From positions 1 through 8,435 of the forward strand of contig NZ_FOGW01000039.1 of the NCBI RefSeq assembly GCF_900111325.1: DNA of 8,435 nt, in the 5' to 3' direction. Below the pieces are notes generated by a model. The model ran no database searches. It was not told where the DNA came from and saw only the letters and a list, made by a program, of their open reading frames with translations. This document shows positions 4,800 through 8,435 of the stretch, one piece after another. Source of the DNA: Lachnobacterium bovis. Its GTDB lineage: Bacteria; Bacillota; Clostridia; Lachnospirales; Lachnospiraceae. A program made the position numbers and the translations under genes. Positions within the stretch are counted from its first letter, which is position 1; the number at the start of each line of letters is the position of its first letter.

Positions 4800-6551
4800 A
4801 TGATTTATGCAGGAATTCTGCACTATGCAGATCAACGAGATTGCTTTTTTTTAGAAAATGGGAAATTGAGAATTCGTCTTATGGTAGCTAAAAATGATAT
4901 TAGCACCATCTATTTGCACACTAGAGATAAATATTTAAGCATTGAGCAAAAAGATACACGAGCTTGTTGTGAGATGACAAAATATGCTACCGATTTTGGT
5001 CATGACTATTTTATGGCCGATGTAACTGTCAATTCCATCGATGGTAGCGAACACGCTAATAATCCGGATATTTTGTGTCTTCGTTATTTTTTTGAGCTCA
5101 TTGATAGCGCAGGTGCTCGAATATGGTATGGTGACTCTAGATTCTTTTCTTATGAGCCACAGGATGTAGAGACTATGTTTGACTGTCCTATTTTATCTCG
5201 TCAAGAACAAACTTTTGTAATTCCAGATTGGGCTAAAGATGCTGTTGTTTACCAGATTTTTCCATCTAGATTTGCTACTACAGATCAAGTAGATGATGCC
5301 GTTTGGTATCAGGAGCCTATTTCCTGGGACGCAGATTTACATGGTTCTTTACGTGGTATAACTGAGCGTCTTACATATTTAAAGGAATTAGGTGTCGATG
5401 TGATTTATTTGACACCAATTTTTCAATCTAATACTTCTCACAAATATGATACTATTGATTACTATCATGTTGATCCATCACTTGGAAATGATGAAGATTT
5501 ACATGAACTAATTGATAACGCCCATGAATGCGGTCTTAGAGTTATGCTTGATGGTGTATTTAATCATACCTCTACAGATTTTTTTGCTTTTAAGGATATA
5601 CAACAAAATGGGCGAAACTCTAGATATTACAATTGGTATTACATAGACTCTCTTCCACTTAATTATGGCTCACAGTATGAAGTTCCATCATATCAAAGCT
5701 TTGCTTTCTTCGGTGGAATGCCTAAACTTAGAGTTAGTAATCCTGAAGTTGCAGATTACATTATCGGTGTTGCAAAATATTACATTGAGGAATTTCATAT
5801 TGATGGATGGCGTTTAGATGTTGGTGATGAAATTGGACATGAATTTTGGAGAAGGTTCAGAAAAGAAATAAAAGCAGTTAATCCTGATGCTTTAATTGTT
5901 GGAGAAGTTTGGCACTATGCTCCTGATTTTTTACAGGGTGATCAATGGGATTCTGTTATGAATTATGCTTTTTATAAAAGTGTTTCATCCATTATTTGTG
6001 ATGAAAGTCTTCGACCATCAGACTTTTTGGCCGAACAGGGCTTTTTACAAGGTCAATATCACACTGCTGTCTTACCTGTTATGTGGAATTTGATAGACAG
6101 TCATGATACTTGTCGTTTCTTGTGCCGTGCCGGTGGCGACAAAAGGAAATTACGTCTTGCTGCTGCCATGCAAATGCTACTACCTGGAACACCTTTCCTT
6201 TATTACGGCGATGAGGTTGGTATGAACGGAGGAAATGATCCTGATAATCGACGTGGTATGCTTTGGGATAAAGATCGTCAAGATCTTGAATTATATGCTT
6301 GGTATCAAAGACTTACATATTTTAGACATATTATAAATGATATTCCAAAGGGTTCTTATAAATTTACCACTTATGACAATGTAAAACGTATATTAGAATA
6401 CCACTTAAATTCTGGTGAAATACTTATTTTCCATCCTGGAAATCAAGAAACTACTGTTAAAGAATATTATGGATATCTTGAATTGTTAAGCGATGAAAAA
6501 TTTGATGGAAATTTACATGGTTATGATTGTGTGTTGTTGAAACACCAATAA
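4800..6551 (+). CDS. GH13 alpha-glycosidase (neopullulanase/cyclomaltodextrinase type)
   Basis: This 583-residue enzyme hydrolyses alpha-1,4 (and often some alpha-1,6) bonds in maltodextrins, cyclodextrins or pullulan fragments. The first 120 or so residues form the N-terminal beta domain of the CBM34 type (WYGDSRFFSYEP at its end). The catalytic barrel starts at PDWAKDAVVYQIFPSRF (142-158). All GH13 conserved regions are present: DGVFNHT (251-257), GWRLDVGDE with nucleophile D340, VGEVWH with acid/base E369, and LIDSHD with transition-state aspartate D436. The region V signature is MPKLR at 307-311, close to the MPKLN of neopullulanases. Length and layout fit the intracellular GH13_20 group. 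There is no signal peptide, so it acts in the cytoplasm on imported oligosaccharides. It is monocistronic, with its own promoter and terminator. The exact preference among cyclodextrin, pullulan and maltodextrin cannot be read from sequence. Confidence 0.93.
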   Translation: MIYAGILHYADQRDCFFLENGKLRIRLMVAKNDISTIYLHTRDKYLSIEQKDTRACCEMTKYATDFGHDYFMADVTVNSIDGSEHANNPDILCLRYFFELIDSAGARIWYGDSRFFSYEPQDVETMFDCPILSRQEQTFVIPDWAKDAVVYQIFPSRFATTDQVDDAVWYQEPISWDADLHGSLRGITERLTYLKELGVDVIYLTPIFQSNTSHKYDTIDYYHVDPSLGNDEDLHELIDNAHECGLRVMLDGVFNHTSTDFFAFKDIQQNGRNSRYYNWYYIDSLPLNYGSQYEVPSYQSFAFFGGMPKLRVSNPEVADYIIGVAKYYIEEFHIDGWRLDVGDEIGHEFWRRFRKEIKAVNPDALIVGEVWHYAPDFLQGDQWDSVMNYAFYKSVSSIICDESLRPSDFLAEQGFLQGQYHTAVLPVMWNLIDSHDTCRFLCRAGGDKRKLRLAAAMQMLLPGTPFLYYGDEVGMNGGNDPDNRRGMLWDKDRQDLELYAWYQRLTYFRHIINDIPKGSYKFTTYDNVKRILEYHLNSGEILIFHPGNQETTVKEYYGYLELLSDEKFDGNLHGYDCVLLKHQ

Positions 6552-6556
6552 AGATT

Positions 6557-6587
6557 GAAGTCCATTGCTAGATGGACTTCTTTTTTT
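6557..6587 (+). terminator. Rho-independent terminator of the glycosidase gene
   Basis: GAAGTCCAT (6557-6565) and ATGGACTTC (6572-6580) form a perfect 9-bp stem with the loop TGCTAG, followed by seven T. It starts 6 bases after the stop codon. Confidence 0.93.
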
Positions 6588-6670
6588 GTAAAAAACTTAC
6601 TCTTTCTAACAGAAATACCTTCTTTTCTAAATTTGTGATTTCTATATTTCATTGAAAAATAACAAACGTC

Positions 6671-6692
6671 GATGAAGGGTGATAAGGTTATC
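6671..6692 (-). repeat. 22-bp 3'-edge repeat of HsdS cassette a (C1)
   Basis: Read on the minus strand it starts GATAACCTTATCACCCTTCA and encodes DNLITLH. It is a perfect inverted copy of 7680-7701, and similarity continues imperfectly on both sides. It is a potential recombination site. Confidence 0.85.
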
Positions 6693-7160
6693 GAGGTTCA
6701 AGAAAAATTTACCTATCAATTCCATTTCGTCAGGATTATTAGGAATAGTTGATTCAAAAGAGCGTATCTCATCAAGGGAGATATGCTTAATAGTTCCTCC
6801 ATGAGCTAACCCTTGCATTACCTTGGAAAACAGTCCTGTGTTTAACCATTGATATAGGAACTCTTCACTCACAGTAGCTTTTATTCGACCTACTCGCTGA
6901 GCCAATATTTGCCAATTTTCAACGACTTTTGCAGTTCTACCAACTGTTCCATCCATAGTAACAAGAATATCACCTATGTCCAATAAATATGAGGATATAA
7001 TCTTCTCGTCTGTAATGTTTATATGGTTTCCAACTGCACTACTAACGTTAGGAGAATCATCTTGAATATTCCCATTAGTAATAACTAAATACTTTCCATC
7101 ATCAGAAAAATCTTCACTTTCAAACGGATATCCAGTGCTAACATTAGCAATATCAGAAAG

Positions 7161-7176
7161 CTTACGCTGTTCCCAA
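7161..7176 (-). repeat. 16-bp 5'-edge repeat of HsdS cassette a (R1)
   Basis: TTGGGAACAGCGTAAG on the minus strand, encoding WEQRK in its second frame, is perfectly inverted relative to 7226-7241 across a 49-bp AT-rich centre. The similarity stops abruptly outward, since the KTLS-coding bases found before the other two copies are absent here. Confidence 0.88.
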
Positions 7177-7225
7177 ACTACTACATTATTTTATTTAATT
7201 TACGATACTTCAGAAAAACACTTTC

Positions 7226-7241
7226 TTGGGAACAGCGTAAG
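7226..7241 (+). repeat. 16-bp 5'-edge repeat of HsdS cassette b (R2)
   Basis: TTGGGAACAGCGTAAG on the plus strand. It is the inverted partner of 7161-7176 and a direct copy of 7730-7744. With the third copy the match extends leftward through AAAAACxCTTTC (from 7214). Confidence 0.88.
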
Positions 7242-7679
7242 TTAGGAGAAATAGCAACTTTTATCAATGGAAGGGCATATTCTCAGGAAGAATTATTAAG
7301 TTCGGGAAAGTACAAAGTTCTTCGAGTTGGCAACTTTTATACAAATGATTCTTGGTATTATTCTGACCTTGAATTAGATGAAAAATACTACGCTGAAGAA
7401 GGTGATTTATTATATACATGGTCTGCTACATTTGGACCTCATATATGGCACGGAGACAAGGTTATATACCATTATCACATATGGAAGGTAGAGCTGTCGG
7501 AGCATTTAGAAAAACGATTTGCAGTGCAATTATTGGAACAAGATAAAGCAGTAATTTTGTCTGATAAAAATGGGTCAACAATGGTTCATATAACAAAAGC
7601 TGGAATGGAAGGAAAGACTGTTCTTATCCCTAAGAATGTTAATGAGCAAGCTAAAATCGGAGCATACCTTGATAAACTT

Positions 7680-7701
7680 GATAACCTTATCACCCTTCAT
7701 C
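7680..7701 (+). repeat. 22-bp 3'-edge repeat of HsdS cassette b (C2)
   Basis: Perfect inverted copy of 6671-6692, encoding DNLITLH. It lies 16 bases before the next cassette's AAAAAC start (7717), so the 3' edge of b and the 5' edge of c nearly abut. Confidence 0.85.
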
Positions 7702-7717
7702 AACGAAAGTAATCTTA

Positions 7718-8107
7718 AAAACGCTTTCATGGGAACAGCGTAAGTGTGGTGATGTTGTAGATGTTTGTAGTGGTAGAGATTATAAACATCTTGAAGAAGG
7801 TGATATACCAGTTTATGGAACTGGCGGATACATGTTAAGTGTTTCTGAAGCATTATCTGAAGAAGATGATGCTATTGGAATTGGAAGAAAAGGAACAATT
7901 GATAACCCTTATATTTTAAGGGCGCCATTTTGGACTGTAGACACGCTATTTTACTGCATTCCAAAGAATGGATTTGATTTGGATTTTGTGTATGGAGTCT
8001 ATCAAAATATAAATTGGAAACTAATGGATGAATCCACCGGAGTTCCAAGTTTATCAAAAGCAGCAATAAACAAAGTGGATGTAGCTACGCCAACTTTAGA
8101 AGAGTGA
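7718..8107 (+). pseudogene. hsdS: HsdS target-recognition domain cassette c, cut by an insertion sequence
   Basis: The frame starts KTLSWEQRKCGDVVDVCSG and continues with DYKHLEEGDIPVYGTGGYML, GIGRKGTIDNPYIL and PFWTVDTLFYC to STGVPSLSKAAINKVDVATP and TLEE, then stops at 8105-8107. This is a well-conserved HsdS TRD of a third, distinct type. It has no start codon before the TRD (first in-frame ATG at 7832). In the other two cassettes the corresponding stretch continues through an IG-x-(F/Y) segment into LDNLITLH. Here that end and the 3' repeat are missing, and insertion-sequence DNA begins within a few bases. The upstream cassette b is in a different frame (stop at 7712), so b and c do not form one two-domain gene. 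Confidence 0.85.
7730..7744 (+). repeat. 15-bp 5'-edge repeat of HsdS cassette c (R3)
   Basis: TGGGAACAGCGTAAG is a direct copy of 7227-7241 at a distance of 503 bp. The surrounding bases 7717-7745 match 7214-7242 at nearly all positions. Confidence 0.88.
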
Positions 8108-8113
8108 TATGTA

Positions 8114-8151
8114 CCCTCTTTACTGGACAATGTAAAGTTCAGTAAGGAGGG
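8114..8151 (+). promoter_or_regulatory. Hairpin sequestering the transposase ribosome binding site
   Basis: CCCTCTTTACTG (8114-8125) pairs with CAGTAAGGAGGG (8140-8151) in a 12-bp stem with one G-U pair and a 14-base loop. The right arm contains the AAGGAGGG ribosome binding site of orfA. The left arm is the IS tip, so it is present only in transcripts entering from outside. The stem is followed by TTATTTTT, so it could also act as a weak terminator. Confidence 0.65.
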
Positions 8152-8159
8152 TTATTTTT

Positions 8160-8435
8160 ATGCGTTATAGTTATGAATTCAAAAGAAAATGTGTGGAAAT
8201 GTATCGGAAAGGAATTCTGCCAGATATTCCCGATGGTATCACCAAAGAAGAATTTCAACACCAAATTAGAAGATGGACAAGAATTGAGGATGCTAATGGA
8301 CCTACTGTCTTAAGGCACAAAAGTCAAAATAAATATTGGACACCAGAGGAAAAGTTAAAACTTGTATCTCAAGTCATTACTGGTAAATCCTGTAAATCTG
8401 TTGCATTTAATGCAGGGATCAATGATGGTCAGTTA
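8160..8435 (+). CDS. IS3-family transposase OrfA, partial (3' end beyond window)
   Basis: The frame is open from the ATG to the window edge (92 codons). It begins MRYSYEFKRKCVEMYRKG, continues with a first DNA-binding segment (FQHQIRRWTRIEDANGP, 41-57) and HKSQNKYWTPEEKLKLVSQV, and runs into a second helix-turn-helix (GKSCKSVAFNAGINDGQL). This is the helix-turn-helix protein encoded by the first frame of IS150-type elements. The catalytic DDE part is normally in orfB, reached by programmed frameshifting, and is not in view. The ribosome binding site AAGGAGGG lies 8 bases before the ATG. The IS interrupts HsdS cassette c. Confidence 0.85.
   Translation, partial: MRYSYEFKRKCVEMYRKGILPDIPDGITKEEFQHQIRRWTRIEDANGPTVLRHKSQNKYWTPEEKLKLVSQVITGKSCKSVAFNAGINDGQL

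Larger units (their letters stand above)
6642..7190 (-). pseudogene. hsdS: HsdS target-recognition domain cassette a (startless fragment)
   Basis: The open frame on the minus strand encodes one TRD of a type I restriction-modification specificity subunit, the DNA-reading part that directs methylation and cleavage. From WEQRKLSDIANV (W codon at 7175) it runs 177 residues through PFESEDFSDDGKYLVITNGN, then GDILVTMDGTVGRTA and AHGGTIKHISLDEI, to NLDNLITLH, and ends in RRLLFFNEI. Full HsdS proteins have two TRDs and about 400 residues, so this is a half. Upstream in frame there is only VVV and then a stop codon (7191-7193). No ATG, GTG or ribosome binding site precedes the W codon, and the first possible start, a TTG at 6983, is deep inside the TRD. 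It is therefore a silent donor cassette rather than an expressed gene. It is edged by the 16-bp 5' repeat (7161-7176) and the 22-bp 3' repeat (6671-6692), and faces away from cassettes b and c. Confidence 0.85.
7212..7712 (+). pseudogene. hsdS: HsdS target-recognition domain cassette b (startless fragment)
   Basis: The plus-strand frame reads RKTLSWEQRKLGEIATFING, continues through AYSQEELLSSGKYKVLRVGN and GDLLYTWSATFGPHIWHGDK to SDKNGSTMVHITKAGM, and ends EQAKIGAYLDKLDNLITLHQ, then RK and a stop. It is a complete single TRD of about 161 residues from the W. It has neither start codon nor ribosome binding site: the first in-frame ATG (7524) is two-thirds into the domain. The frame closes exactly after HQRK, where intact HsdS proteins would continue into the central helical spacer. 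The 5' edge (7226-7241) and 3' edge (7680-7701) carry the shared repeats. Cassette c begins 503 bp downstream with the same KTLSWEQRK-encoding sequence, so b is one unit of a tandem cassette array. Confidence 0.87.
8110..8435 (+). mobile_element. Left end of an IS3-family (IS150-like) insertion sequence, truncated by the window
   Basis: TGTACCCTCTTTACTGGACA (8110-8129) resembles the terminal inverted repeat of IS150-group elements and directly precedes a transposase orfA. The exact tip is uncertain: it may instead be the TGATATGTACC starting at 8105, in which case the IS itself supplies the stop codon of cassette c. The right end and any target duplication lie outside the window. Confidence 0.75.

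Noticed and set aside
7575..7853. Minus-strand ORFs opposite HsdS cassettes b and c.
   Set aside because: They lie antisense to well-conserved TRD sequence, have no ribosome binding site and resemble no protein I know.
7212..8107. A single frameshifted two-domain hsdS gene on the plus strand.
   Set aside because: The central spacer of roughly 40 residues found between the two TRDs in intact HsdS is missing, there is no N-terminal start, and the same 5' border sequence begins both halves. Independent cassettes explain this better than one frameshift.
6642..8107. A complete type I restriction-modification system.
   Set aside because: No HsdM (methyltransferase) or HsdR (helicase-nuclease) sequence is present. 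Only specificity-domain fragments are visible.

Overview
The window looks like a chromosomal stretch of a low-GC Gram-positive anaerobe of the class Clostridia, most likely a Lachnospiraceae relative. This is inferred from the very AT-rich DNA with AT-only intergenic regions, strong AGGAGG ribosome binding sites before most genes, and the protein set: a GH13 maltodextrin-degrading enzyme, a LUD protein, a CMD-cupin protein, HsdS fragments with WEQRK and LDNLITLHQRK motifs, and an IS150-like transposase. No rRNA, tRNA or CRISPR array is visible, and the species cannot be named.

Layout. Positions 1-486 hold no convincing gene. They contain a 36-bp tandem repeat (1-76) and a nine-core array of a 21-bp unit carrying the palindrome TATCGATA (about 230-420). 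From 487 to 2332, three minus-strand genes follow: two small proteins of unknown function (1856-2332, 1261-1824) and a DEDDh-type 3'-5' exonuclease (487-1134). A gene-free, T-rich stretch with degenerate direct repeats lies at 2333-2706. A minus-strand carboxymuconolactone decarboxylase(CMD)-cupin gene at 2707-3292 has lost the middle of its CMD domain and changed frame. Its consensus promoter (3347-3376), ribosome binding site and cupin domain survive, and the break has left a stop-restart TAATATG that could let the cupin half be translated. A two-gene minus-strand operon encodes a GNAT acetyltransferase (4126-4596) and a LUD-domain protein (3481-4110). Divergent from it is an intact cytoplasmic GH13 neopullulanase/cyclomaltodextrinase (4800-6551), with its own promoter and a strong rho-independent terminator (6557-6587).

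From 6642 to 8107 lies the most unusual part: three type I restriction specificity (HsdS) fragments, each a single target-recognition domain (TRD) beginning at the same WEQRK-encoding repeat and none with a usable start codon. The first is on the minus strand and the other two are in tandem on the plus strand, about 503 bp apart. A 16-bp repeat at the 5' edge and a 22-bp repeat at the 3' edge are present in inverted and direct copies. This is the architecture of a silent TRD cassette reservoir that can recombine into an expressed hsdS gene. No hsdR, hsdM, complete hsdS or recombinase gene is inside the window.

The third cassette is cut just before its 3' repeat by the left end of an IS3-family (IS150-like) element whose transposase orfA (8160-8435) runs off the window. 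The ribosome binding site of orfA is buried in a 12-bp stem formed with the IS tip, which would keep the transposase silent in read-through transcripts.

The best candidates for something previously undescribed are the startless HsdS cassette array with its two repeat families, the iteron-like 21-bp array, and the remodelled CMD-cupin locus.
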